Part shown: positions 42,162-50,273 of the stretch, piece by piece
Numbering within the stretch: the first letter of the stretch is position 1
How the letters are laid out: every line of letters starts with the position of its first letter
Source of the DNA: Bog-756 sp963727955
GTDB taxonomy: Bacteria; Actinomycetota; Acidimicrobiia; Acidimicrobiales; RAAP-2
Direction of reading: 5' to 3'
Length of the DNA stretch: 64,000 nucleotides
Assembly: GCA_963727955.1 (NCBI GenBank)
Contig: CAVSII010000010.1
Location: forward strand, 186,001 to 250,000
The notes under the pieces: model-generated
What the model was told of the DNA's origin: nothing
What the model saw: the letters and a program-made list of their open reading frames with translations, nothing else
Database searches by the model: none
Program-made: the position numbers and the translations under genes

Positions 42162-43829
42162 ATGCAGACCATCGATGAGCTGATCCGTCGGCGGGCCGGC
42201 GACCACCGGATCGGGCTGGCCTATGCCGAACGGACGTGGACCCACGACCAGGTGGTGTTGGCCCAGGTGGCGCGTGCCGCCGCCCTGACCCGGTTACGAG
42301 GACCGGGCCCCTTCCACATCGCCCTGCTTCTCGACAACGTGCCCGAGTTCATCTTCTGGATGGGCGGGGCGGCCCTGGCCGGTGCGGTCATGGTGGGGGC
42401 CAACCCCACCCACCGCGGCGACGAGTTGGCCCGCGATCTCGCCCATACCGAGTGCCAACTCCTGGTCACCGACAAGGAGTACCTCCCGTTGGTGACCCAC
42501 GCCGACCTCGGCCCGGGGCTGTCGGAGGAGCGCATCCTGGTCGTCGACAGTCCCTACGGTGACCAGTCCGAGGGTCCGCCCACCAGCTACGGGTCCCTCC
42601 TGGACGAGGCGGCGGGTTCGGTCCTCCCCGACCCCACGGAGACCGGCATCACCGAGGAGACACTGGGATACCTGCTGTTCACGTCGGGAACGTCCGGAGC
42701 GCCCAAGGCCTGCCTGTGCTCGCAGGGACGGATGGCCCGCATCGGGTCCACCGTGGCCCAGATGTTCGAGCTCACCGCTGACGACGTCTGTTACGAGGCC
42801 ATGCCGCTCTTCCACTCCAACGCCCTGATGACCGGGTGGGCCCCGGCACTGAGCGCGGGGGCAACGCTGGCCGTGCGCCAACGGTTCAGCGCATCCCAAT
42901 TCCTCCCCGACGTCCGCCGCTTCGGGGCCACCTATTTCAACTACGTGGGCAAGCCCCTGTCCTACGTGCTCGACACGCCGGAGCGGCCGGACGACGCCCA
43001 CAACCCGTTGCTCCGGGCCTTCGGCAACGAAGCGGCCGAAGCGGACGTGGCCCGTTTCGCCGAGCGGTTCGGATGCCGGGTGCAGGACGCCTACGGGTCG
43101 ACCGAGGGTGGGGCCGCCGTACAACGGACACCCGACACACCGCGCGGCGCCCTCGGCCGTGCCGCCCCCGGGACCCTCATCGTCAATCCGGAGACGGGCG
43201 AAGAGTGCCCCCGGGCCGTTTTCAACGCCGACGGTCGTCTGCTCAACGCCGAGGAGGCCATCGGCGAGATGGTGAGCCAGACCGGTGGTGCCGGGTTCGA
43301 GGGGTACTGGCGCAACCAGGAGGCGGAGGCATCCCGGGTACGCGACGGCTGGTACTGGACGGGCGATCTCGGATACCGGGACCAGAACGACTTCTTCTAC
43401 TTCGGCGGCCGCGACTACGACTGGCTACGGGTGGACGGCGAGAACTTTGCCGCCGCCCCGGTGGAAGAGCTCCTCCAGCGCCATCCCGACGTGGTGCTGG
43501 CCTCCGTCTATGCGGTGCCCGACACAGTGGTCGGCGACCAGGTCATGGCCGCCTTGCTGCTTCATGACGGGAGGAACTTCGACCCGGTGGGATTCGCCCA
43601 ATTCCTGTCGGGCGAGGCGGATATGGGAACGAAATGGGCGCCCCGCTTCGTCCGGATCAGCAGCGAGCTGCCGGTTACCGCCACCACCAAGGTCCTCAAG
43701 CGGGTTCTGCGGGCCGAAGGGTGGCGGAGTCCGGACCCGGTGTGGTGGCGACCGGAGAAAGGCGCCGGATTCCGGTTGCTGGAGATCGAGGACGCCGATG
43801 CCCTCGATCGGGCGGTGGCCGACCGCTGA
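42162..43829 (+). CDS. fadD17: FadD17-like acyl-CoA synthetase
   Basis: 555-residue AMP-forming ligase. ATP motif LLFTSGTSGAPKACLCS, substrate region YEAMPLFHSNALMTGWAPAL, FNYVGKPLSYVLDTPERPDDA, GSTEGGAAVQRT and WYWTGDLGYRDQNDFFYFGG closely follow Mtb FadD17, which activates the steroid side-chain C5 carboxylate. The ATG at 42162 follows GGGGATCAG; an open frame upstream (to 42027) is intergenic and contains the operator. The protein ends WRSPDPVWWRP..., with a short extra C terminus. Expected to feed 3-oxo-cholenoate-type thioesters to the ChsE/ChsH/Ltp2 operon. Confidence 0.83.
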   Translation: MQTIDELIRRRAGDHRIGLAYAERTWTHDQVVLAQVARAAALTRLRGPGPFHIALLLDNVPEFIFWMGGAALAGAVMVGANPTHRGDELARDLAHTECQLLVTDKEYLPLVTHADLGPGLSEERILVVDSPYGDQSEGPPTSYGSLLDEAAGSVLPDPTETGITEETLGYLLFTSGTSGAPKACLCSQGRMARIGSTVAQMFELTADDVCYEAMPLFHSNALMTGWAPALSAGATLAVRQRFSASQFLPDVRRFGATYFNYVGKPLSYVLDTPERPDDAHNPLLRAFGNEAAEADVARFAERFGCRVQDAYGSTEGGAAVQRTPDTPRGALGRAAPGTLIVNPETGEECPRAVFNADGRLLNAEEAIGEMVSQTGGAGFEGYWRNQEAEASRVRDGWYWTGDLGYRDQNDFFYFGGRDYDWLRVDGENFAAAPVEELLQRHPDVVLASVYAVPDTVVGDQVMAALLLHDGRNFDPVGFAQFLSGEADMGTKWAPRFVRISSELPVTATTKVLKRVLRAEGWRSPDPVWWRPEKGAGFRLLEIEDADALDRAVADR

Positions 43830-43982
43830 AGTGGCGGCCCCCATTTCACTGGCGTGTAACACCAACAACCTCATGGCGGACGACACTTGTGTGCTGGCAG
43901 TGACCGCTCGAGGGGACGGACCCGGACACGACGCATTCGATGAGACCCGGTCGGGCGCGCCCCATCACAGTGATCATCCGCA

Positions 43983-43988
43983 TACGCT
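43983..43988 (+). promoter_or_regulatory. -10 box TACGCT of the leaderless ECF sigma gene
   Basis: TACGCT ends seven bases before the GTG at 43996. No purine-rich ribosome binding site lies between. Confidence 0.4.
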
Positions 43989-43995
43989 GCGGCCC

Positions 43996-44589
43996 GTGGA
44001 GACCGACACCGATCTGTTGTGGCGCCTGCGGGCGGGCGATGAGCAGGCGTTCGTGATGCTCATCGGGCGCTACAACGGTTCGCTCTTGCGATTGGCCCGT
44101 TCCTACGTTCCCTCCGAGGCGGTGGCCGAAGAGGCGGTACAGGACACCTGGTTGGGCGTGCTCCGAGGGATCGACGGCTTCGAGGGGCGGTCGTCCTTCA
44201 AGACCTGGCTGTTCCGGATCCTCATCAACCGGGCCCGTAGTGCGGGCGTGCGAGAGCCACGCGCCGTGTCCTTCGGCGATGGTGAACCGGCGGTCGATCC
44301 ACGACGGTTCGCGGCCGACGGGTCGTGGGCCCAGCCGCTCGAGGCGTGGGCCGATACCGATGACAGGCTGGTGGCCGCCACCTGGTCGAAGTGCTTGCGC
44401 AACGCCCTCGGCGAACTTCCGCCGCGGCAGCGTGAGATCGTCATCCTCCGCGACGTCGAAGGGCTGCCCAGTAACCACGTGTGCGACGTGCTGGGCATCA
44501 GCGAAGGCAACCAACGGGTCCTGCTCCACCGCGGGCGCAGCCGACTCCGTTCGATGCTCGAGTCAGAGCTTGTCCTGAGAGGTCGTTGA
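43996..44589 (+). CDS. ECF-family RNA polymerase sigma factor
   Basis: 197-residue sigma-70 family factor with region 2 (LWRLRAGDEQAFVMLIGRYNGSLLRLARSYV, EEAVQDTWLGVLRGIDGFEGRSSFKTWLFRI) and region 4 (LGELPPRQREIVILRDVEGLPSNHVCDVLGISEGNQRVLLHRGR). GTG 43996 is chosen since it follows a leaderless -10 box and opens directly into region 2; the frame stays open far upstream only because it shadows the fadD17 gene. The anti-sigma gene follows after two bases. Target genes and signal are unknown. Confidence 0.88.
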   Translation: METDTDLLWRLRAGDEQAFVMLIGRYNGSLLRLARSYVPSEAVAEEAVQDTWLGVLRGIDGFEGRSSFKTWLFRILINRARSAGVREPRAVSFGDGEPAVDPRRFAADGSWAQPLEAWADTDDRLVAATWSKCLRNALGELPPRQREIVILRDVEGLPSNHVCDVLGISEGNQRVLLHRGRSRLRSMLESELVLRGR

Positions 44590-44591
44590 TC

Positions 44592-44864
44592 ATGCTGCTG
44601 AGGCACCGACACGAGTTTGTCTGTCAGCAGGTGGTCGAGCTGGTCTCCGACTACATCGAGGGAGCTCTGTCCCGTTCGGATCGCCGTCGCTTCGAGGCGC
44701 ACCTGCGCAAGTGTCCGAACTGCTCGAACTACCTGGTCCAGATGCGGGCCACCATCCGAGCGACCGGCACCCTCCATCCCGATGATCTCTCCCCGCAGGC
44801 GCAGACCGAGCTCACCGATCTGTTCCGTGCCTGGCGTGATGAAGAACGGCCGCCCAATTCGTGA
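44592..44864 (+). CDS. Zinc-finger anti-sigma factor (zf-HC2 type)
   Basis: 90-residue soluble protein with the zinc-binding anti-sigma motif: an N-terminal HEFVCQQVVELVSDYIEGALS followed by FEAHLRKCPNCSNYL, giving the H-x3-C-x2-C arrangement. No membrane segment is present, so it would act in the cytoplasm, possibly as a redox-responsive RsrA-like switch. It starts two bases after the sigma stop, so it should bind and hold that sigma factor. Confidence 0.85.
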   Translation: MLLRHRHEFVCQQVVELVSDYIEGALSRSDRRRFEAHLRKCPNCSNYLVQMRATIRATGTLHPDDLSPQAQTELTDLFRAWRDEERPPNS

Positions 44865-44874
44865 CCGGCGCCGG

Positions 44875-46062
44875 TCAGCTGTCGACCCCGAGGATGAGGC
44901 CGCTGGTGGGCACACCGGTGCCGGCCGTGACCAGAACATGGTTCACGTCGGCCACCTGATTGACCGAGGTACCGCGTACCTGGCGTACTCCCTCGGCGAT
45001 GCCGTTCATCCCGTGGAGGTAGGCCTCACCGAGCTGGCCCCCGTGGGTGTTGATCGGGAGGCTCCCCCCGAGCTCGATGTTGCCGTCCCGCACGAAGTCC
45101 TTGGCCTCGCCCTTGGCGCAGAAGCCGAGCTCCTCCAACTGGTAGAGGACATAGGGCGTGAAGTGGTCGTAGAGCACGGCCGTCTGGATGTCGTCGGGTG
45201 ACAGGCCTGACGTGCCCCACAGCTGCCGGGCCACCACCGCCATCTCTCCCAGCCCGCAGAGATCGTCCTGGTAGTAGGAGGTCATCATCTCTTGCCCGGG
45301 ACCTGCTCCCTGGGCCGCAGCTTCGATGATGGCCGGGCGACCGGGAAGATCCCTGGCCCGCTCACGGGAGGTGACCACCAGAGCCTGACCGCCGTCGGTC
45401 TCCTGGCAGCAGTCGAGCAGGTGGAGGGGTTCGACGATCCAACGCGAGGCCTGATGGTCCTCGAGGGTGATCGGCTTCTCGTAGAACCAGGCCTTCGGGT
45501 TGGTCGCCGCGTGCCGACGATCAGCCACCGCCACCCGGCCCAGGTCCTCGGAGGTGGCACCGGTCATGTGCAGATAGCGCTGGGCCGCCATGGCCACCCA
45601 CTGGGCCGGCGTGAGCAGACCGACCGGGGCGTACCAGGCGAAATTGGCCGTCTCCGCATTGGGAACAGGTGCACGGTCCTGCACCCCCGTCCCGAACCGG
45701 TTCCCCGACCGTTCGTTGAAGGCGCGGTAGCACACGACCACATCGGCCACGCCCGACTCGACGGCCATGGCCGCCTGTTGGATGGTGGCACAGCCGGCGC
45801 CGCCGCCGTAATGGATGCGGCTGAAGAAGGACAGTTCGCCGATGCCCAGGCTCCGGGCGATCTCGATTTCCGGATTGGTGTCCGAGCTGAAGGTGACCAG
45901 CCCGTCCACCTCGGCCGGCTCGATGCCGGCGTCACGCAGGGCCAGGTCCACGGCCTCGGCGGCCAGCCGCAGCTCGCTGCGACCCGACTCCTTGGAGAAC
46001 TCGGTGGCCCCGATGCCCACAATGGCCGTCTTGCCCACGAAGGAATGGGTCGTGCTGCTCAT
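44875..46062 (-). CDS. ltp2: Ltp2-like steroid side-chain retro-aldolase (thiolase fold)
   Basis: 395-residue thiolase-superfamily protein of the lipid-transfer/SCP-x type: MSSTTHSFVGKTAIVGIGATEFSK at the start, RIHYGGGAGCATIQQAAMAV, and INTHGGQLGEAYLHGMNG near the end. Mtb Ltp2 works with the DUF35 domain of ChsH2 to cleave the 17-hydroxy-C22 CoA thioester to androstenedione and propionyl-CoA. It is the last gene of the operon chsE2-chsH2-chsE1-chsH1-ltp2, with four-base overlap to chsH1. Automatic naming as acetyl-CoA acetyltransferase would be misleading; operon context decides. Confidence 0.87.
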   Translation of the reverse strand: MSSTTHSFVGKTAIVGIGATEFSKESGRSELRLAAEAVDLALRDAGIEPAEVDGLVTFSSDTNPEIEIARSLGIGELSFFSRIHYGGGAGCATIQQAAMAVESGVADVVVCYRAFNERSGNRFGTGVQDRAPVPNAETANFAWYAPVGLLTPAQWVAMAAQRYLHMTGATSEDLGRVAVADRRHAATNPKAWFYEKPITLEDHQASRWIVEPLHLLDCCQETDGGQALVVTSRERARDLPGRPAIIEAAAQGAGPGQEMMTSYYQDDLCGLGEMAVVARQLWGTSGLSPDDIQTAVLYDHFTPYVLYQLEELGFCAKGEAKDFVRDGNIELGGSLPINTHGGQLGEAYLHGMNGIAEGVRQVRGTSVNQVADVNHVLVTAGTGVPTSGLILGVDS

Positions 46063-46541
46063 CGTGATGCCCGCTCCCGCGTCGGAAGGCGTAACCGGAC
46101 GGTTCCGGTGACGTGATCACCGAGGCTGTTGGCCCCCCGGATGGTCACTTCCACTCCGCCTTTACCGTCGGCGCCGGCGCTGTCGTCCTTGGCCGTCACC
46201 GACCCGGACATGGTCATGGTGTCGTCGGGATAGTTGGGTGCCCCCAGCCGGATGTTGACGTCGGTCAGCACCGCCCCCGGTCCCGACCAGTCGGTGACAT
46301 AGCGCCCGACCAGGCCGTTGGTGGAGAGGATGTTCATGAAGATGTCCTTCGATCCCCGCTCGACGGCCAGTACCGAGTCGTGATGGACGTCCTGGTAGTC
46401 GCGCGAGGCGATGGCGGTGGAGACGATGAGGGTCCGGGTGAGGGGGATGGGAAGATCAGGCAGGGCATCACCCACCGACACTTCCTCGAAGGGCAGCGTG
46501 GTCGAACGAGGACCGGCCGGGGCGGGGGTCGTCGAGCTCAT
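46059..46541 (-). CDS. chsH1: ChsH1-like MaoC-fold enoyl-CoA hydratase subunit
   Basis: 160-residue MaoC-like hotdog protein. The catalytic hydratase motif is present as ASRDYQDVHHD (Asp and His five residues apart), with LSTNGLVGRYVTDWSGPGAVL in the following helix. In Mtb, ChsH1 carries the catalytic residues and pairs with the N-terminal domain of ChsH2 to hydrate the steroid enoyl-CoA. It overlaps chsE1 upstream and ltp2 downstream by four bases each, so it is translated as part of one tightly coupled operon. Confidence 0.86.
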   Translation of the reverse strand: MSSTTPAPAGPRSTTLPFEEVSVGDALPDLPIPLTRTLIVSTAIASRDYQDVHHDSVLAVERGSKDIFMNILSTNGLVGRYVTDWSGPGAVLTDVNIRLGAPNYPDDTMTMSGSVTAKDDSAGADGKGGVEVTIRGANSLGDHVTGTVRLRLPTRERASR

Positions 46542-47698
46542 ACCGGCACCTGTCCGCCGGCCTTCAACGTGTCGACCAGGTCCTTCCCCAACCGGGCCAG
46601 CTGGCTGCTGGGCGGTCCGAGCACCAGCTCGATCTGTTTACCCCACAGGAAATAGCGGTGGATCGGGTAGGAGATGTCGGCCCCCATCCCGCCGTGTAGG
46701 TGCTGGGTGGCGAACACGGCACGCTGACCGGCCTCGGAGGCAAACCACGAGGCCACACACACGGCCAGCTCGGCATCCAACCCGTGGTCCAATCGCCAGG
46801 CCGCCTGCCACATGGTGACCCGGATCGACTCGGTGTCGATGGCCGCGTCCGCAGCCCGCAGCATGGTCCCCTGGAAGGTGGAGAGGGGGCGACCGAACTG
46901 CTCCCGGGTGTTGAGGTAGACGGCAGTCTGCGCCACTGCCGCCTCGGTCACCCCCACCTGCAGGGCGCACAGCCCCGTCCAGGCCCGCTGCAACATCCAC
47001 ATGACCACCGGCTTCCCCCGCGCCGGGTCCCCGTCGGCCAACAGGTGGTCGGCCGAGACCGGTACGTCTTGGAAGTGAAGATGGGGATGGATCTCGCGGT
47101 TGGTGGTGACCGCCCGTTCGATCCGCACGCCCGGGCCTCGTGGGTCGACCACCGCCACCACCACGCCGTCATCCAGGGCCGCCGGAACCAGGACCCTGTT
47201 GGCCACATGGGCGTAGGGCACGGCAAAGGCCGTCCCTGACAGCACGACGCCGTCCGCCGTCCGCCGGGCGTGGACCGACGGGCGGCCAGGCCCGCCCACG
47301 GCCACATCGCCGGCCACATCGGTGAGGGCGGCGGTGAGCACCGCGTCGCCGGCGGCCACCCCCGACAGGAGCTGTTCTTTCAGCCTGGTCGATCCGAACT
47401 CGACCACCGGCATGACGCCCAGGGCGGCTGTGGCCCACAGCGGGACGGGCGCCACCGACCGGCCCTGCGCTTCGAGCACCAGGGCCAGCTCGACCATGCC
47501 GTAGCCGCCCCCGCCGTACTCGGTGGGGACCACCAGGCTGAGAAGATCGGCTTTGGCCAGCTGAGCCCAAAGGTGGCGGTCGACCCGGTCCTCGCTGGCC
47601 TCGACCTCCTGGACCCTGTCCGGGGTGACCAGGCCGGCAAATATGCCTGCCGCGGCCTCGGCGATGGCCGTCTGCTCCTCGTCGAAGGTGAAGTCCAT
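46538..47698 (-). CDS. chsE1: ChsE1/FadE28-like acyl-CoA dehydrogenase subunit
   Basis: 386-residue acyl-CoA dehydrogenase of the FadE28 type: MDFTFDEEQTAIAEAAAGI start, VVPTEYGGGGYGMVELALVLEAQGRSVAPVP, and the C-terminal LHGGMGADISYPIHRYFLW close to Mtb FadE28. ChsE1 and ChsE2 form an alpha2beta2 enzyme with only two FAD sites that oxidises the C22 side chain CoA thioester. Here chsE1 lies downstream of chsH2, whereas in Mtb fadE28 and fadE29 are adjacent. Its start shares a base with the chsH2 stop (TGATG). Confidence 0.87.
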   Translation of the reverse strand: MDFTFDEEQTAIAEAAAGIFAGLVTPDRVQEVEASEDRVDRHLWAQLAKADLLSLVVPTEYGGGGYGMVELALVLEAQGRSVAPVPLWATAALGVMPVVEFGSTRLKEQLLSGVAAGDAVLTAALTDVAGDVAVGGPGRPSVHARRTADGVVLSGTAFAVPYAHVANRVLVPAALDDGVVVAVVDPRGPGVRIERAVTTNREIHPHLHFQDVPVSADHLLADGDPARGKPVVMWMLQRAWTGLCALQVGVTEAAVAQTAVYLNTREQFGRPLSTFQGTMLRAADAAIDTESIRVTMWQAAWRLDHGLDAELAVCVASWFASEAGQRAVFATQHLHGGMGADISYPIHRYFLWGKQIELVLGPPSSQLARLGKDLVDTLKAGGQVPV

Positions 47699-48798
47699 CA
47701 GGCGGTCCCTCTCTCGTTTGCCGGGGAGGCCGGCTGCGGGTCCGGCCGAAACACCGGCAGGGTCAGATCCTCGTCGAAGTCACAGAAGTCGGCGATGACC
47801 GGCATGCCGATGGCCACTGTCTCGGGAGTGATGTCGGCCACGTTGGCCACCAGACGGGTGCCTTCCTCCAGCTCGACCAGCGCCACCACCAGCGGGTAGT
47901 CGAAGGCCGGTACCTGCGGGTAGTGGTTGACCACGTAGCTGTAGATGGTCCCCCTACCGGACGCGGTCACCGCCTCCCATTCGAACGACTGGCAATTGGC
48001 ACAGGCCGGCCGCGGCGGATGGCGGAACTGCCCGCAGTTGGTGCACCTCTGGATCAGCAGCTTGTGCTGCTTCGCCCCCTCGAAGAAGAACTGGTTGTCC
48101 TGGGTGAGGGCGGGGCGGGGGCGCTTGGGGCGGGGCGGCGCATCAGCTTTGGTTGCTCCCTCCCCACCGGATGCTGCGCCGGCAGCGGGTCCGGAGCCCG
48201 GTTTGAACTTGAGGATCCGGAACCGCATGGTGGCCACCAGGTCACCGTCCTGGTCGGTGTACTCGAGCCGCGAGGTGATGAAGTGACCGGCTCCCAGCCC
48301 CGTCTGCTTCTCCGACGACACCGAGTCGATGACCGACCTGACTTCGAGGTGGTCTCCAGGCACGAGGGGCCGGACGTAATGCTGGTCGCAGTTGGTGGCC
48401 ACCACTGAGGTGAACCCTGCCTGGTCGAGGGCGGCCATCAGTCGGTCGGTCGGTGCATCGCTCTCCACTCCCCTGCTGGTCCGGGCATCGTCCGCTTCCA
48501 GCGAGGCCCGCAGGCCACGCATGATCCATGCTTGGAGCATGGTGGGGGGGGCGATGATGCCGTCGAAGCCGGCGTCACGGGCGGCGGCGTCGTCGACATA
48601 GACCGGATTGTGATCGCCCATGGCCTCGACCCAGTGCCTGATCATGGGGAGATTGACGGGATCGGCACCCTTGAGGCTGGGACCGGAGGACAGGCCCACA
48701 AAGGACTGGAGGTAACGGTCGAGGCTCGCCCGATCGGCGGACGGCTCCGCCTCCGCCGACGAACCTGCTTCCTTTGATGGTGCTGTCGGGGTGCTCAC
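47698..48798 (-). CDS. chsH2: ChsH2-like MaoC-DUF35 two-domain protein
   Basis: 366 residues from the GTG at 48798, which overlaps the chsE2 stop (GTGA). Residues 30-185 are a MaoC-like hotdog domain (VNLPMIRHWVEAMGDHNPVYVDD, IIAPPTMLQAWIMRGL), then a Gly/Ala/Pro linker, then a DUF35 rubredoxin-like zinc ribbon (CTNCGQFRHPPRPACANC) and OB-fold. In Mtb the MaoC part pairs with ChsH1 and the DUF35 part partners the Ltp2 aldolase, so it physically links hydration to cleavage. A longer open frame upstream overlaps chsE2 and is not coding. Confidence 0.88.
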   Translation of the reverse strand: MSTPTAPSKEAGSSAEAEPSADRASLDRYLQSFVGLSSGPSLKGADPVNLPMIRHWVEAMGDHNPVYVDDAAARDAGFDGIIAPPTMLQAWIMRGLRASLEADDARTSRGVESDAPTDRLMAALDQAGFTSVVATNCDQHYVRPLVPGDHLEVRSVIDSVSSEKQTGLGAGHFITSRLEYTDQDGDLVATMRFRILKFKPGSGPAAGAASGGEGATKADAPPRPKRPRPALTQDNQFFFEGAKQHKLLIQRCTNCGQFRHPPRPACANCQSFEWEAVTASGRGTIYSYVVNHYPQVPAFDYPLVVALVELEEGTRLVANVADITPETVAIGMPVIADFCDFDEDLTLPVFRPDPQPASPANERGTA

Positions 48799-49955
48799 CG
48801 GGCCGACCGTTTCATGCCCAGACCGGCCGTGGCCAGTATCTCCCGCTGGACCTCGTTGACCCCTCCGCCGAAGGTGTTGATCTGTGCCTGTCGCCCAGCC
48901 CTCTCGAGCTCCCCGTGGAGAGCCGCCCCCGGCGACCCCGGACTCAGGTAGCCGGCGGCACCGACCACCCCCAGCAGCCGCCGGTAGATCTCCACCGTCG
49001 ATTCCGTTCCGAATACCTTGACGGCCGACGAGTCGGCCGGACCCAGAGTGTCGGCCGCCACCGCCGCCGTCATCCGCCAATTGAGGAGGTTCTGGGCCTG
49101 GAGCAGGGCGTAGGTGCGGGCCAGGTCGGCCTGGACCCACCCCACGTCGGCCACCCCCCGGTCCACCGCCCACTCGGCCGTCTCCACCCACATGCGCTGG
49201 GCCAGGGCACTGACGGCGGCCAACCCGACCCTTTCGTGGTTCAGTTGGCCGGTGATGAGGCGCCAACCCTCGTTGACCTCCCCGACCAGGGCCGAGCGGG
49301 GCACGCGGACGTTGTCGTAGTACGAGGCAGTGGTGGCCACCCCGCCCACGGTAACCAGGGGCGTACAGGAGAAACCCGGGGAGGAGGTGGGGACGAGAAT
49401 GATGGAGATGCCCTTGTGCTTGGGGGCATCGGGATCGGTGCGGGTGGCCAACCAGATGTAGTCGGCCTGGTCGGCACCGCTGGTGAAGATCTTATTGCCG
49501 TTGATGACCCATTCGTCGCCGTCGAGCACGGCCCGGGTCCGTAGCGAAGCCAGGTCGGTGCCGGCCTCGGGCTCGGTATAGCCGATGGCGAAGTTGATCT
49601 CTCCGGCCAGGATGCCGGACAGGAAGAAGCTCTTCTGCTCTTCGGTGCCGAACCGCATGATCATCGGCCCCACCGTATTGAGGGTCACAAAGGGAAAAGG
49701 GGCCCGGGCCCGTTGCACCTCGGTGAAGAAGATGAACTGGTCGGAGGTGGGCCTTCCCTGTCCGCCGTACTCGGTGGGCCAGCCGATACCCAGCCAGCCA
49801 TCCTTCCCCATCCGTCGCACAACGGAACGAAAGACCTCGCCACCCTCCCCTTCACCGTCCAGGGCCTGGCGCACATCATCGGTCAACAGGTCGGCAAAAT
49901 AAGCCCGCAGCTCCGCCCGCAGGGCCACCTGCTCCGGCGTCTCCTCGAGGTGCAT
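48795..49955 (-). CDS. chsE2: ChsE2/FadE29-like acyl-CoA dehydrogenase subunit
   Basis: 386 residues from the ATG at 49955, matching Mtb FadE29 (387). Family blocks: LGIGWPTEYGGQGRPTSDQF, INFAIGYTEPEAGTDLASLR, FTSGADQADYIWLATRTDPD, KHKGISIILV, and the C-terminal TFGGGVNEVQREILATAGLG. It is the FAD-binding partner of ChsE1. GGAGGG precedes the ATG by about ten bases; the GTG at 49973 is less likely. First gene of the five-gene operon, divergent from cyp125 across a region with a KstR-type operator. Confidence 0.88.
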   Translation of the reverse strand: MHLEETPEQVALRAELRAYFADLLTDDVRQALDGEGEGGEVFRSVVRRMGKDGWLGIGWPTEYGGQGRPTSDQFIFFTEVQRARAPFPFVTLNTVGPMIMRFGTEEQKSFFLSGILAGEINFAIGYTEPEAGTDLASLRTRAVLDGDEWVINGNKIFTSGADQADYIWLATRTDPDAPKHKGISIILVPTSSPGFSCTPLVTVGGVATTASYYDNVRVPRSALVGEVNEGWRLITGQLNHERVGLAAVSALAQRMWVETAEWAVDRGVADVGWVQADLARTYALLQAQNLLNWRMTAAVAADTLGPADSSAVKVFGTESTVEIYRRLLGVVGAAGYLSPGSPGAALHGELERAGRQAQINTFGGGVNEVQREILATAGLGMKRSAR

Positions 49956-50273
49956 GACGTGTGATCCCTCCACTCAGCGAATCTCCGGCCCATCCCTGTC
50001 ACATCTGCCCGCGCCCCGCAGGCGGACCGCACCGGACTTCGGAGCGGCCACGACGACGTGACACGATGATCCGATGACGGCCACGGGCAACCGTTGCCCA
50101 CGTCGACCTGCACCCCCGGCACTTCACGACCAGCGTCATCGGGCGCAGACAGCCCGCGCATGGCGTGGACCACGGCGCCGCAGGCCTATGATAACTGATA
50201 CACGTTCTAGAAACGTCATCGAGGGTTGCCATGCCGACGATGCGCGCGGCCGCTGTAATTACGGGGAGGCACC
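49956..50273. other. Divergent regulatory region chsE2 / cyp125 (318 bp)
   Basis: No gene here. It separates the chsE2 operon (minus) from cyp125 (plus). Overlapping -10-like hexamers TATGAT (plus, 50187-50192) and TATCAT (minus) sit beside the KstR-type operator at 50196, so one repressor could control both directions. GGGGAGG precedes the cyp125 ATG. Confidence 0.5.
50196..50209. promoter_or_regulatory. KstR-type operator in the chsE2/cyp125 divergent promoter
   Basis: TGATACACGTTCTA matches TNNAACNNGTTNNA with one mismatch (T for A at position 4). It starts four bases after a TATGAT -10 box for cyp125, close to the expected transcription start. Confidence 0.5.
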
